NCBI GenBank assembly: GCA_910588775.1
Contig: CAJURH010000001.1
Coordinates: forward strand, 131,254 to 195,253
Length of the DNA: 64,000 nucleotides
Reading direction: 5' to 3'
Origin: an uncultured Lachnospiraceae bacterium
GTDB lineage: Bacteria > Bacillota > Clostridia > Lachnospirales > Lachnospiraceae
Below are positions 16,661 to 24,775 of this stretch, in pieces. The translations under genes and the position numbers were made by a program. The notes below the pieces were generated by a model. That model was not told the DNA's origin. It worked only from the letters and a program-made list of their open reading frames with translations, and did no database searches. The stretch's first letter is position 1. Each line of letters begins with the position of its first letter.

Positions 16661-17098
16661 ATGATCGTAAAACAGTTATCGGTCTTTTTGGAAAATAAAT
16701 TGGGAAGGCTTCATGAGGTGCTGGACATCCTGGCGAAAAACGATGTGAACATTGTGGCCCTGTCACTGGCGGATTCATCGGATTACGGCATGCTGCGCAT
16801 GATGGTTTCCGATCCGGAAAAAGGCAGGGAGAAGCTGCGGGAAAACGAATTTGCGGCAAAGCTGACGGATGTGTTGTGCATCGGCGTGGACCATGCGGTG
16901 GGTTCTCTCTCCCAGGCCATGGGACAGCTTTCCAGGGAGGAAGTGGACGTGGAATACATGTACGCTTTCGCCAACGGCAGCCAGGCAGCGGCGGTTATGA
17001 AATGCAGTGACCCGCAAAAAGCCATAAATGTATTAGAGAAAGGCGGCTTTCAGATTTATCAGGAAAAAGACGTGTATTTGAAATATGCCGGGGAATAA
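16661..17098 (+). CDS. Tandem ACT domain protein, paired with paaK copy 2
   Basis: The product is 145 residues with two ACT domains. The first contains VKQLSVFLENKLGRLHEVLDIL and YGMLRMMVSD; the second ends in AVMKCSDPQKAINVLEKGGFQI. It is the partner of the second ligase by position, with only 11 bases between them and AGGAGG in the gap. Its likely role is ligand-dependent control of aryl-acid metabolism, inferred from pairing. It is more diverged from the first ACT copy than the 57238 product is, having Asp-Ser-Ser-Asp where the others have Asp-Thr/Ala-Pro. Confidence 0.85.
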   Translation: MIVKQLSVFLENKLGRLHEVLDILAKNDVNIVALSLADSSDYGMLRMMVSDPEKGREKLRENEFAAKLTDVLCIGVDHAVGSLSQAMGQLSREEVDVEYMYAFANGSQAAAVMKCSDPQKAINVLEKGGFQIYQEKDVYLKYAGE

Positions 17099-17116
17099 AA
17101 GGAGAGGAGCAGGGCA

Positions 17117-18580
17117 ATGTTAGAAAAGGTGGATCTGACCAAGAAAATGTCGAAAGAAGAGTACCGGACGAAAATGGAACGGCTGGAACGGGAGCTGGGA
17201 GAGCTGCAGCGCAAATGCAAAAGGCTCGACATCCCGGTTATGATTGCCTTTGAGGGCTATCCGGCAGCGGGGAAAGGCGCCCAGATGGGAGAGCTGATTC
17301 ACGCCCTGGACCCAAGGGGATTTGAAGTCCACACCGTGAAAAAAGAGACCGAAGAAGAGCGGATGCATCCCTTCATGTGGCGGTTCTGGACCAAAATGCC
17401 TGCAAAAGGTCGGATAGCTCTTTACGACACAAGCTGGTACCGGAAAGTACTGTCAGAAAAGCCGGAAAAAAGAGCTTTTGATTCAATTCTGTCCTTTGAG
17501 CGGCAGATTACCGATGACGGCGTGGTTTTGGTAAAACTGTTTCTGGCCATTGACAAGAAAGAGCAAAAGAGAAGATTCCAGAAGCTGGAAAAGAAGAAAG
17601 AGTCCGCCTGGCGGGTGTCGGATGCGGACCGGAAGCACTACGAACATTTCGAGGAATACGAAAAGATTTACGAGGAAATGCTCCAGCAAACCGATACCGA
17701 CTATGCGCCCTGGCACATCATAGAATCTATGGACCGACGCTTTGCCACGGTGAAAATCTACACCATCGTCATTAACGCATTGGCGGAAGGCGTTGAGAGG
17801 GCCACGGCTCCGCAGACAACCGGGAAGAAGAGGGAAGTCTATATTGATGACAGCGACTTGAGAGAATCCATTCTGAACAAAGTGGACTTAAGCCTGGCTT
17901 ATGGGAAAAAAGAATACAAGACTAAGCTAAAAGAACTGCAGTCAAAAATCCAGCTTCTTCATGGGGAGCTGTACCGGAAACGGATTCCGGTGGTTCTTGC
18001 GTTTGAAGGCTGGGACGCAGGGGGCAAAGGCGGCGCCATCAAAAGGCTTACGGAGAAAATGGACCCCAGGGGCTATATGGTCATCCCCACAGCCTCTCCC
18101 AACGACTGGGAGAAAGCCCACCATTATCTGTGGCGGTTCTGGCAGGCTATGCCGAAAGCCGGACATTTCTCCATATTTGACCGGACATGGTATGGCCGGG
18201 TGATGGTGGAGCGCATCGAAGGTTTCTGCACGATAGAAGAGTGGCAGCGCGCTTACAAAGAAATCAACGATATGGAGCGTGACTTGTACGATGCAGGCGC
18301 CATTGTGCTGAAGTTCTGGATGCAGATTGACAAAGACGAGCAGGAACGCCGCTTCAAGGCCCGTCAGGAGAACCCGGAGAAACAGTGGAAAATAACAGAA
18401 GAAGACTGGCGGAACCGGGAGAAATGGGACCAGTATGAAGCCGCCGTCAACGAAATGCTTATACGCACGTCCACTCCCCATGCGCCCTGGGTGGTGGTAG
18501 AAGGCAACAACAAATATTACGCCAGAATCAAAACGCTGCAGACGGTGGTGAAAGCCATTGAAGAAAGGCTGCGCAGATAA
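17117..18580 (+). CDS. pap: Polyphosphate:AMP phosphotransferase, two-domain PPK2
   Basis: The product is 487 residues made of two PPK2 domains, as in the two-domain PAP of Acinetobacter. It transfers a phosphate from polyphosphate to AMP giving ADP. The second domain keeps full signatures: GWDAGGKGGAIKRL near residue 298, DPRGY, FDRTWYGRVMVER and HYLWRFWQAMP. The first domain has GYPAAGKGAQ (residues 47-56) and YDTSWYRKVL, where Arg and Gly changes suggest reduced activity. Each domain ends with an APWHIIE or APWVVVE lid-region segment. It follows the second ACT gene by 18 bases with GGAGAGG, and probably shares its transcript. AMP from the ligases upstream is its natural substrate, which is inference. 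Confidence 0.9.
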   Translation: MLEKVDLTKKMSKEEYRTKMERLERELGELQRKCKRLDIPVMIAFEGYPAAGKGAQMGELIHALDPRGFEVHTVKKETEEERMHPFMWRFWTKMPAKGRIALYDTSWYRKVLSEKPEKRAFDSILSFERQITDDGVVLVKLFLAIDKKEQKRRFQKLEKKKESAWRVSDADRKHYEHFEEYEKIYEEMLQQTDTDYAPWHIIESMDRRFATVKIYTIVINALAEGVERATAPQTTGKKREVYIDDSDLRESILNKVDLSLAYGKKEYKTKLKELQSKIQLLHGELYRKRIPVVLAFEGWDAGGKGGAIKRLTEKMDPRGYMVIPTASPNDWEKAHHYLWRFWQAMPKAGHFSIFDRTWYGRVMVERIEGFCTIEEWQRAYKEINDMERDLYDAGAIVLKFWMQIDKDEQERRFKARQENPEKQWKITEEDWRNREKWDQYEAAVNEMLIRTSTPHAPWVVVEGNNKYYARIKTLQTVVKAIEERLRR

Positions 18581-18593
18581 GGAATATAAGAAT

Positions 18594-19928
18594 ATGAAAA
18601 AGCATTTAAGGGTTTTTAATATAGAGATTTCGGCTCTTTTACTCCTTTTTATCCTGTTCCTCTTCCCGGCGGCGCCTGTGCAGGGAGCGTCTGACCTTAA
18701 GCTGAATTACGATGAAATTTCCATTGCTGTGGGAAAGACAAAAGCGTTGGCCGTGGATTTTGCCGGGGAAAACAAAATTTCGTGGAGCAGTTCCAATGAT
18801 GGGGTGGCCTCTGTCACCCCTGCCGGAAAAGTTACTGGGAAAAAAGGCGGCTCGGCCTTTATCACCGCCAAAGTGGCTGGCCAGCGGTTGAAATGCCGGG
18901 TGACGGTGAAATCCCTGCAGATGAAAAAATCTTCCATGATTATGCAAAAAGGCAGTTCCGTCTCCCTGAAGCTTTCCCGCAAGAACATTTCCGGCAAAGT
19001 CATCTGGAGCGCCAGCGATGGGAAAGTTGCCGCCGTCAATGGAAAAGGGAGGGTGACCGGGAAGAAGCGCGGCGTTGTGACCATCACCGCCAAAGCGGAC
19101 GGCTGCACGGCCACTTGCCGAATACGGGTGGTGAAAGCCAGCCTAAGCGCCACGAAGATTTCCATTGTGAAGGGAAAGACGAAAGCTTTGAGCATTTCCG
19201 GAACTTCCAAGAAGCCAGCCTGGTCCAGCAGCAGACCGTCCGTGGCTTCCGTGGATAAAACAGGGAAAATCACTGCCAAAAAGAAAGGAACGGCGGTGAT
19301 TACGGCAGCCATAGACTCCATTGCGCTGACCTGCAAGGTTACGGTCACATATCCGGTCTGGAACAAACGGATGGACCAATACCAGAATAAATCTGGCGTA
19401 AAGCAGCTTCTATTTGTGAAATATACAGGCGGTTCCAGAGCTAATGTATTGCTGTATACGAAAGTAAAGAAAAAGTGGAAGAAAGTTCTCTCTTGTCCGG
19501 GATATGTAGGGTCCGGCGGGATTGGAGAGGCCAGGGAGTGGGCGCCGATTACGCCCAGCGGGACCTATACGCTGACCAGCGGATTTGGAATTTTGCCCAA
19601 TCCGGGGGCGAAGACGCCTTATCTGCAAGTCAATCAAAACCATTACTGGTGTTCCGATGAGGCGTACTACAATCAGTTGATTGATATTTCCCAGAAACCC
19701 CACAACTGCAGCGGCGAGCATTTGATTGATTACGCGCCCAGCTACAATTATGGCATGTTTTTGGATTACAACAAAGAATGCGTCTATCCGAAAGGCTCCG
19801 CTATCTTCCTGCATTGCAGTGGAAATTATGCGTATACTGGCGGCTGCATTGCAGTCAGCCAGCCGGATATGATAAAAATCTTGCAGACAGTGGAAAAAGG
19901 AGCGAAGATCTGCATTTATAACAAGTAG
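18594..19928 (+). CDS. Secreted L,D-transpeptidase with bacterial Ig-like repeats
   Basis: The product is 444 residues. A signal peptide (IEISALLLLFILFLFPAAPVQGA) leads into three Big_2-type Ig-like domains between about 35 and 275. Each has a WSSSNDGVASVTPAGKVTGKK-like unit: strands ending in GKVTGKKGG, GRVTGKKRG and GKITAKKKG. The YkuD catalytic domain follows from about residue 285. His407 and Cys418 lie in IFLHCSG and TGGCIAVS, the latter replacing the usual SHGC motif. The enzyme would crosslink or modify peptidoglycan outside the cell. The ATG at 18594 is chosen over an upstream in-frame TTG inside pap. Lysine-rich repeats suggest wall binding. Confidence 0.85.
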   Translation: MKKHLRVFNIEISALLLLFILFLFPAAPVQGASDLKLNYDEISIAVGKTKALAVDFAGENKISWSSSNDGVASVTPAGKVTGKKGGSAFITAKVAGQRLKCRVTVKSLQMKKSSMIMQKGSSVSLKLSRKNISGKVIWSASDGKVAAVNGKGRVTGKKRGVVTITAKADGCTATCRIRVVKASLSATKISIVKGKTKALSISGTSKKPAWSSSRPSVASVDKTGKITAKKKGTAVITAAIDSIALTCKVTVTYPVWNKRMDQYQNKSGVKQLLFVKYTGGSRANVLLYTKVKKKWKKVLSCPGYVGSGGIGEAREWAPITPSGTYTLTSGFGILPNPGAKTPYLQVNQNHYWCSDEAYYNQLIDISQKPHNCSGEHLIDYAPSYNYGMFLDYNKECVYPKGSAIFLHCSGNYAYTGGCIAVSQPDMIKILQTVEKGAKICIYNK

Positions 19929-20025
19929 AAAAAAGATTGCGCATTCCCTTGTTTTTTGCCTTTAGGGGCATTTGACAAGGGAATGTCTGTATGCTTAAAA
20001 GGCAGGCAAAAAGGAGGAGAGGGCG

Positions 20026-20922
20026 ATGCAGGAAAGCAGATTATTTAAGATTGTGTACCATCTGCTTGACAAAGGACAGGCCACCGCCCCGGAATTGGCC
20101 AAAAAGTTCGAAGTGTCGGTTCGAACGATTTACAGAGATATTGATGCCTTAAGCGCGGCGGGCATTCCCATTTATACAGAGGCGGGCAGAAATGGCGGCG
20201 TTCATTTAATGAGGGACTTTGTCTTGGACAGGACCCTATTATCCAAGGAAGAGAAACAGGAAATCCTCACGGCATTACAGAGCGTAAATGCCACGCAGAA
20301 TATAGGCCGAAGCCAAACATTGCAAAAACTTTCCGCGATGTTTCATCTCAACTGGCAGGATTGGCTTGAGGTGGACTTTTCCAGATGGGGGAATGAAAGG
20401 TTTGACAATGAGAAATTCGAGTCGCTGAAGTCGGCAGTTATCCATTGCAGAAATGTTAAAATTCAGTATGCCAGTTCTTATGAGGTTATAAGTGAAAGAA
20501 TCGTGCAGCCCTGTAAACTTGCCTACAAGGCAAAAGCCTGGTATTTAAAAGCCTTTTGCACAGAGAAACAGGATTGGCGGACATTCAAATTAAATCGAAT
20601 CTTGGATGTGGAGGTTTTGGATGAATGTTTTCAACGTCGTAGTTTTCCGGGGTCGGTAGACGTTTGCGAGGGGGAATATCGCCAAATTACGCTGCGGTTT
20701 CCCAGAGAAATGGCATACCGCGTCTACGATGAGTTTGATAAAACGCAAGTGCAACAACAGCCCAATGGCGACCTGATTGCCTCTGCAAAAATGCCAGAAG
20801 ATGCGTGGCTCATAGGTTTTTTGCTCTCGTTTGGAACACAGGTGGATATACTTTCACCTGTTTATTTGAGAGAGACCATAGCAAAACAGGCAAAATTAAT
20901 ATATGAAAAAAATAAACCTTGA
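20026..20922 (+). CDS. YafY/YobV family regulator with HTH and WYL domains
   Basis: The product is 298 residues. An N-terminal HTH_11 winged helix spans about residues 5-60 (KGQATAPELAKKFEVSVRTIYRDIDAL), and a WYL domain follows from about residue 135 (KIQYASSYEVISERIVQPCKLAYKAKAWYLKAFC), with a C-terminal extension (WYLK, then WLIGFLLSFGTQVDIL). WYL proteins sense small ligands or nucleic acid and repress or activate nearby genes. AAGGAGGAGAG precedes the ATG. The gene is followed by a zinc-ribbon protein with its own ribosome-binding site; this pairing is one I associate with Clostridia. Confidence 0.88.
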   Translation: MQESRLFKIVYHLLDKGQATAPELAKKFEVSVRTIYRDIDALSAAGIPIYTEAGRNGGVHLMRDFVLDRTLLSKEEKQEILTALQSVNATQNIGRSQTLQKLSAMFHLNWQDWLEVDFSRWGNERFDNEKFESLKSAVIHCRNVKIQYASSYEVISERIVQPCKLAYKAKAWYLKAFCTEKQDWRTFKLNRILDVEVLDECFQRRSFPGSVDVCEGEYRQITLRFPREMAYRVYDEFDKTQVQQQPNGDLIASAKMPEDAWLIGFLLSFGTQVDILSPVYLRETIAKQAKLIYEKNKP

Positions 20923-21000
20923 CAGAGGGCGTCAGGATATGTGTGTTATATTCGTATTATAGTAAATATTGAACACATTGGAAAGACGGAGGTAAGGAAA

Positions 21001-21276
21001 ATGGACGCGATGAATCAGAGATTTTGTCAGTGCTGTGGCATGCCGATGGGAGAGACGGATGAACTATGTGGAACAAATGCCGATGGCGGCAAAAATGAGG
21101 AATATTGCAAGTATTGTTTTGAAAACGGCGCGTTTACTTTTAAGGGTACAATGGAAGAAATGATTGAGGTATGCGTACCCAATATGGCGGCTGCCAACCC
21201 AAACATGGATGAAGAAGAAGCGAGAAAAATCATGCTTGAGTGGTTCCCCACATTAAAGCGATGGAAAAAGGAATAA
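21001..21276 (+). CDS. Small zinc-ribbon protein
   Basis: The product is 91 residues, with two N-terminal Cys pairs: FCQCCGMPMG (residues 8-17) and YCKYCFENGAFTF (about residues 35-47). It matches the short putative zinc-ribbon family often found beside WYL or AraC regulators. Function is unknown. The C-terminal half is helical (EEEARKIMLEWFPTLKRWKKE). The ATG at 21001 follows GGAGGTAAGG; a longer frame back to 20941 lacks a site. It lies just downstream of the YafY-type regulator and may be its target or partner. Confidence 0.8.
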   Translation: MDAMNQRFCQCCGMPMGETDELCGTNADGGKNEEYCKYCFENGAFTFKGTMEEMIEVCVPNMAAANPNMDEEEARKIMLEWFPTLKRWKKE

Positions 21277-21346
21277 ATATTTCAGTTTTTTGCATGGGCA
21301 GGGGTCAGCTTTCTGTTTAACTGAAAATAGAATTTGGAGTGATGTT

Positions 21347-21739
21347 ATGAAGAAAAGAATCCTATGCATCTTGTGCATAACACTGGCATTGTTCGCGCTG
21401 GCGTACGAAAAAAATGGTAAAGTCTCCTTAAAATCCGGCGCATATATATTACAAAATGCCCAGCGGGACGTTCCTGGAGACTTTACCATTACCATTTATG
21501 ACGATGGGACTTTTCAGAGTTATGAAACGCCCATCAGTAGTTATATTGGGATGGGCAGTTACATAATAAAAGGGGACGTAGTTACTTTAAAAGAAGACGG
21601 GGCTGGGTGCACTGGGGATATAAACCGGTATCGAATTGTAGATGGTCATTTATTATTTCTTCGTGATGGTTCCGCCAATTATTCTTTTGTTCCTCTGGAA
21701 GACGGAGCCGCCTTTATGTGGGCGTCAGACGTTCCATAA
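21347..21739 (+). CDS. Hypothetical exported protein
   Basis: The product is 130 residues. The N-terminus KKRILCILCITLALFALAYE looks like a signal peptide or anchor with a Cys in the hydrophobic core. The mature part is beta-rich (SGAYILQNAQ, FTITIYDDGTFQSYE, GMGSYIIKGDVVTLKED, YRIVDGHLLFLRDGSANY), resembling a small sensor or lipocalin-like barrel seen in short Firmicutes lipoproteins. No family is assigned. The ATG at 21347 has TTTGGAG five bases upstream. The gene converges on the AraC-type regulator, with 19 bases between stops. Confidence 0.65.
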   Translation: MKKRILCILCITLALFALAYEKNGKVSLKSGAYILQNAQRDVPGDFTITIYDDGTFQSYETPISSYIGMGSYIIKGDVVTLKEDGAGCTGDINRYRIVDGHLLFLRDGSANYSFVPLEDGAAFMWASDVP

Positions 21740-21758
21740 GAAAATTCGAATTTCATAA

Positions 21759-22637
21759 TCAATTCCTTGAGAATTTCTCCCTGTATTTTACTGGGCTGCA
21801 CCCAAAACGTTTGCGAAAAGTCTCGGAAAAATAGCTGGCCCCGGAAAATCCCACTTCGTAGCTGATTTCAGAAATCGTCCTGTCTGTGGTAGCCATAAGC
21901 GCAATGCTTCTTTCCAGGCGATACGAGATCAAATAATTGACGGGAGTCTTATCCAGGTATCGGCGAAACAAAGAGCAGCATTTGCTCTTGCACACGCTGC
22001 CTGCAGCGGCGATTTCGTCCAGGGAAATTTTTTCGGCGTAATGTTTTTGTATGTATTCCATCATATCCCGCACAGCAGTTAGCTGGTCGGCGGATCTGGC
22101 AAAGCAGTGTCGCTCCCGGGGGACGTGATTATACAATTCCTGCCATATCTGGCAGAACAGGCTATGTATCCGCAGCGGGAAGGCCGGCTGGTTCAGAGAA
22201 TCACGCATCTGTAGGAGCGCATCCAGGATACTGCGTTCCCAATCCACGTCCGCATGCAGTGGCCAGAAGTCAAGGGATGGATTGAGCAGAATGGGCGCCA
22301 CGTATTCCTGTTCCATGGACAATGTGCAGCACAGAAGCCTGGGATGGAGCAAAATACAGAGAAACTGGCATTCCCTGCGGTCTTTGGAAAAACCGTAGTG
22401 GAGCTGGCGGGAGTTGACGAAAACGCCGTCGCCTTTTTGCATGGCCACAGTCTGTCCGTTGACGTTGTAGTTCATTTCCCCGGAGAGAATGACGATGAAT
22501 TCCACATCGCTGTGCCAGTGGCTTAAGGCCGTATAGCCTGGGTACTGGGACAGACGGTCTTCTTCGATGAAGAGAAAATGCTCTGGGTAGCTGTAGGGGA
22601 CATTTTCGGAATGGTCTTCATTCAGGTCAAGAATCAT
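21759..22637 (-). CDS. AraC family regulator with cupin sensor domain
   Basis: The product is 292 residues. The N-terminal cupin-type sensor (HWHSDVEFIVILSGEMNYNVNG, GDGVFVNSRQLHYG) probably binds a sugar or other small ligand. The C-terminal AraC DNA-binding region holds two helix-turn-helices: ISLDEIAAAGSVCKSKCCSLFRRYL and RTISEISYEVGFSGASYFSETFRKRFG followed by CSPVKYR. It is divergent from the MFS transporter and acetyltransferase operon 260 bases away, so those are its likely targets. GGAG precedes the ATG on the minus strand. Confidence 0.88.
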   Translation of the reverse strand: MILDLNEDHSENVPYSYPEHFLFIEEDRLSQYPGYTALSHWHSDVEFIVILSGEMNYNVNGQTVAMQKGDGVFVNSRQLHYGFSKDRRECQFLCILLHPRLLCCTLSMEQEYVAPILLNPSLDFWPLHADVDWERSILDALLQMRDSLNQPAFPLRIHSLFCQIWQELYNHVPRERHCFARSADQLTAVRDMMEYIQKHYAEKISLDEIAAAGSVCKSKCCSLFRRYLDKTPVNYLISYRLERSIALMATTDRTISEISYEVGFSGASYFSETFRKRFGCSPVKYREKFSRN

Positions 22638-22764
22638 TTCTGGTATTCTCCAATTTTTTCACAGATTTTAAAATAACAACGATTGTTATAGTATTATACG
22701 ATATATTGAAAGAAATGAAAAGTTTTTTACAATATAATTATAACAAGTAGCGTGCAGCGCTTTC

Positions 22765-22801
22765 TTTCCAGTGGTTCCATGTATGGCTATGGTGGAAAGG
22801 T
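22765..22801. other. Inverted repeat between divergent AraC and MFS genes
   Basis: CTTTCCA and TGGAAAG enclose a shorter CCAT/ATGG repeat. It could be an operator for the AraC-type regulator or a leader hairpin. No other gene feature is seen in 22638-22898. Confidence 0.3.
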
Positions 22802-22898
22802 AAGGGAAGATGGTGAAAACGGTATATGGATGCTCCCTTTTCCAATGCCGTTATGCTGCATGCTTTTTGTGAAAAATTGAAAGAAGGATGTGGAGAAG

Positions 22899-24074
22899 AT
22901 GGGAAAGAAGCAAAAGGCAGTGATTACGGCCGGATGTTTTGGGGGATATTTTTTATTTGGATTTATTGATAATATGAAAGGCACGACGCTGCCAGCTATA
23001 TTAGAGGATATGGGATTCGATCACTCTACAGCAGGTATGATTATTTGCAGCGAGTATACAGGTTTCTTTCTTGCCACGTTTTTGGCGGGGCTGCTTGCGG
23101 ATTTGTTCGGCAAAAAAGCTACACTTGTCTTGGCCGGCTTTTGCCTGATTCTTGGCGTGGCGGGGTATGCGTCGTCTTTTCACCTGTTTCTTTTTGTTGG
23201 TTTTATTTTTTTGATTGGCCTGGGGCTTGGCGCTCTGGAACTTGGTGGGAGCAACGTTCTTTCAGGGCTTTGGGGCGGACGCAGCGGACGGTATCTGAAC
23301 CTTTTGAATGCATGTTACGGCCTGGGAGCTATTGTTACGCCTGTGGTTGCGGGACATTGGCTGGGTCTGGGAATCTCCTGGCGGGCGGTTTACAGGTATA
23401 GTTTGTTTCTAATATTGCCAATTACTCTGTATTTTATTATAATGAAAGTTCCAAGAGAGGAAAAGAAGGATGGACGGCGGGAAAGGGTTGATGGTAAAGA
23501 GCTGCTTGCCATTATCCTGCACAAAAAAGTTTTGTTTATGTATGTGGTGATTTTTGCCTATGTAGCTGCGGAGATTGGCACAGCTACATGGTTTGTGGAA
23601 TTTTTGCAAAAAGAGAAACAAATGCCGGCTTCTGTCAGTTCTGTCTGTTTTTCCATTTATTTTGTGGGTATGACTGTCGGGCGTTTGCTGGGAAGTCTGT
23701 TTGTGGATCGGGTGGGTCATAGGAGGAGTCTGTTGATTTTTACAGGGATTTCCAGTTTGTCTTTGGCAGTGGGAATCTTTGGTTCAGGCTATGTGTCGTT
23801 TGCGTTGATATTTACGGGCTTTGGATTTTCTATTATTTTTCCCACATCGACGACGGTGGTTTCCGGGATACCTTCGAAAAATTCGGGGATTTTGCTGGGC
23901 AGTTTCTTTGCTTTCGGAGGACTGGGCGGCATGGTAGGTCCCTATCTGATAGGGGTTGTGAATGATTTTTTGGGACTGAAGGCTGGAATGGCGGTGAATC
24001 TTGTATTTTGCGGGATGATTGCGGTGGCTTTATGGATGCGTGTGAGAGACAAAAAAGATATGGAGGTAAGCTGA
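22899..24074 (+). CDS. MFS transporter
   Basis: The product is about 391 residues with twelve predicted membrane helices. GLLADLFGKKATLVL is the cytoplasmic loop 2-3 signature (G-x-L-x-D-x-x-G-K-K), and LFVDRVGHRRSLLIF is its counterpart in the second half. It resembles FucP/GluP-like or proton-coupled sugar transporters by overall style, but substrate is not set. It forms an operon with a sugar O-acetyltransferase two bases downstream, and a divergent AraC regulator has a sugar-type sensor. The ATG at 22899 is chosen for spacing from AAGGA; a GTG at 22890 is the alternative. Confidence 0.82.
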   Translation: MGKKQKAVITAGCFGGYFLFGFIDNMKGTTLPAILEDMGFDHSTAGMIICSEYTGFFLATFLAGLLADLFGKKATLVLAGFCLILGVAGYASSFHLFLFVGFIFLIGLGLGALELGGSNVLSGLWGGRSGRYLNLLNACYGLGAIVTPVVAGHWLGLGISWRAVYRYSLFLILPITLYFIIMKVPREEKKDGRRERVDGKELLAIILHKKVLFMYVVIFAYVAAEIGTATWFVEFLQKEKQMPASVSSVCFSIYFVGMTVGRLLGSLFVDRVGHRRSLLIFTGISSLSLAVGIFGSGYVSFALIFTGFGFSIIFPTSTTVVSGIPSKNSGILLGSFFAFGGLGGMVGPYLIGVVNDFLGLKAGMAVNLVFCGMIAVALWMRVRDKKDMEVS

Positions 24075-24076
24075 AT

Positions 24077-24685
24077 ATGAATATTTATGAGAAAATGCAC
24101 AGTGGGGAACTGTATTGTCCTCTGAAAAAGGAGCTGGTTGATCTGCAGGCGCGCTGTCTGGATAAACTCTATGATTACAACATGTCCCGTCCCACGGAGA
24201 AGGAGAAACGGAAACGTCTTCTTCAGGAACTGTTTGCCGAGATTGGGGAAGGGTGTTATATAGAGCCGCCGTTTCACGCCAGTTTTGGCGGGCGCCATGT
24301 CTATTTGGGCAAACATGTTTATGCGAATTTCAATCTGACGCTGGTGGACGACACCTATATTTATGTGGGGGATTATACCATGTTCGGGCCAAATGTTGTA
24401 GTGGCGACGGCGGGACATCCGATTTTGCCCCAGTTGCGGGAGAAGGAATACCAGTACAATTTCCCGGTCCGCATAGGCCGAAACTGTTGGATTGGAGCCG
24501 GGGCCATTCTTGTGCCAGGCGTGACCATCGGGGACGATGTGGTCATAGGCGCTGGCAGCGTTGTGACGAAAGACATTCCGGACCGGGTGGTGGCGGTGGG
24601 GAATCCCTGCAGAGTTCTCCGGCAGGTGAACGAACACGATGAGGAGTATTATTTCAAAGACCGGAAAATAAGTCTTGAGAAATGA
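24077..24685 (+). CDS. Maltose/galactoside O-acetyltransferase family protein
   Basis: The product is 202 residues with the N-terminal helical region (NIYEKMHSGELYCPLKKEL, then PTEKEKRKRLLQELF) and left-handed beta-helix hexapeptide repeats from about residue 70 (YVGDYTMFGPNVVVATAGH, IGRNCWIGAGAILVPGVTIG). The catalytic His is in TAGHP. Such enzymes acetylate sugars with acetyl-CoA, often to detoxify non-metabolised sugars. The ATG at 24077 has GGAGGTAAG in the end of the transporter gene. An upstream in-frame start is not supported. Confidence 0.88.
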   Translation: MNIYEKMHSGELYCPLKKELVDLQARCLDKLYDYNMSRPTEKEKRKRLLQELFAEIGEGCYIEPPFHASFGGRHVYLGKHVYANFNLTLVDDTYIYVGDYTMFGPNVVVATAGHPILPQLREKEYQYNFPVRIGRNCWIGAGAILVPGVTIGDDVVIGAGSVVTKDIPDRVVAVGNPCRVLRQVNEHDEEYYFKDRKISLEK

Positions 24686-24693
24686 GAGAGAAA

Positions 24694-24752
24694 AGCCGAT
24701 AGTCAACCTAAAAATAAAATGGGTTGACTATCGGCTTTCGCTGTGTTATCCT
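24694..24752 (+). promoter_or_regulatory. Palindrome overlapping the biotin operon promoter, candidate BirA operator
   Basis: AGCCGATAGTCAACC (24694-24708) is exactly mirrored at 24722-24736 with a 13-base spacer. The right arm contains TTGACT (24724-24729), which with TATCCT (24747-24752) makes a promoter with 17-bp spacing just before birA. The AACC-N13-GGTT core resembles the Firmicutes BirA box (TTAACC-N14/15-GGTTAA), with spacing one shorter than I recall. It could also serve as a terminator for the acetyltransferase gene, though the T run is weak. Confidence 0.5.
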
Positions 24753-24775
24753 TTCTTTACATGGAGGTGGAAATA

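Noticed and set aside
16053..16859. 268-codon minus-strand frame
   Set aside because: Antisense to paaK copy 2 and its ACT gene; rich in His, Pro and Arg as expected from a shadow.
19942..19987. Inverted repeat CATTCCCTTGT/ACAAGGGAATG after the transpeptidase gene
   Set aside because: No T run on the plus strand, so not called a terminator; could be a regulator site for the YafY-type gene but nothing supports that.
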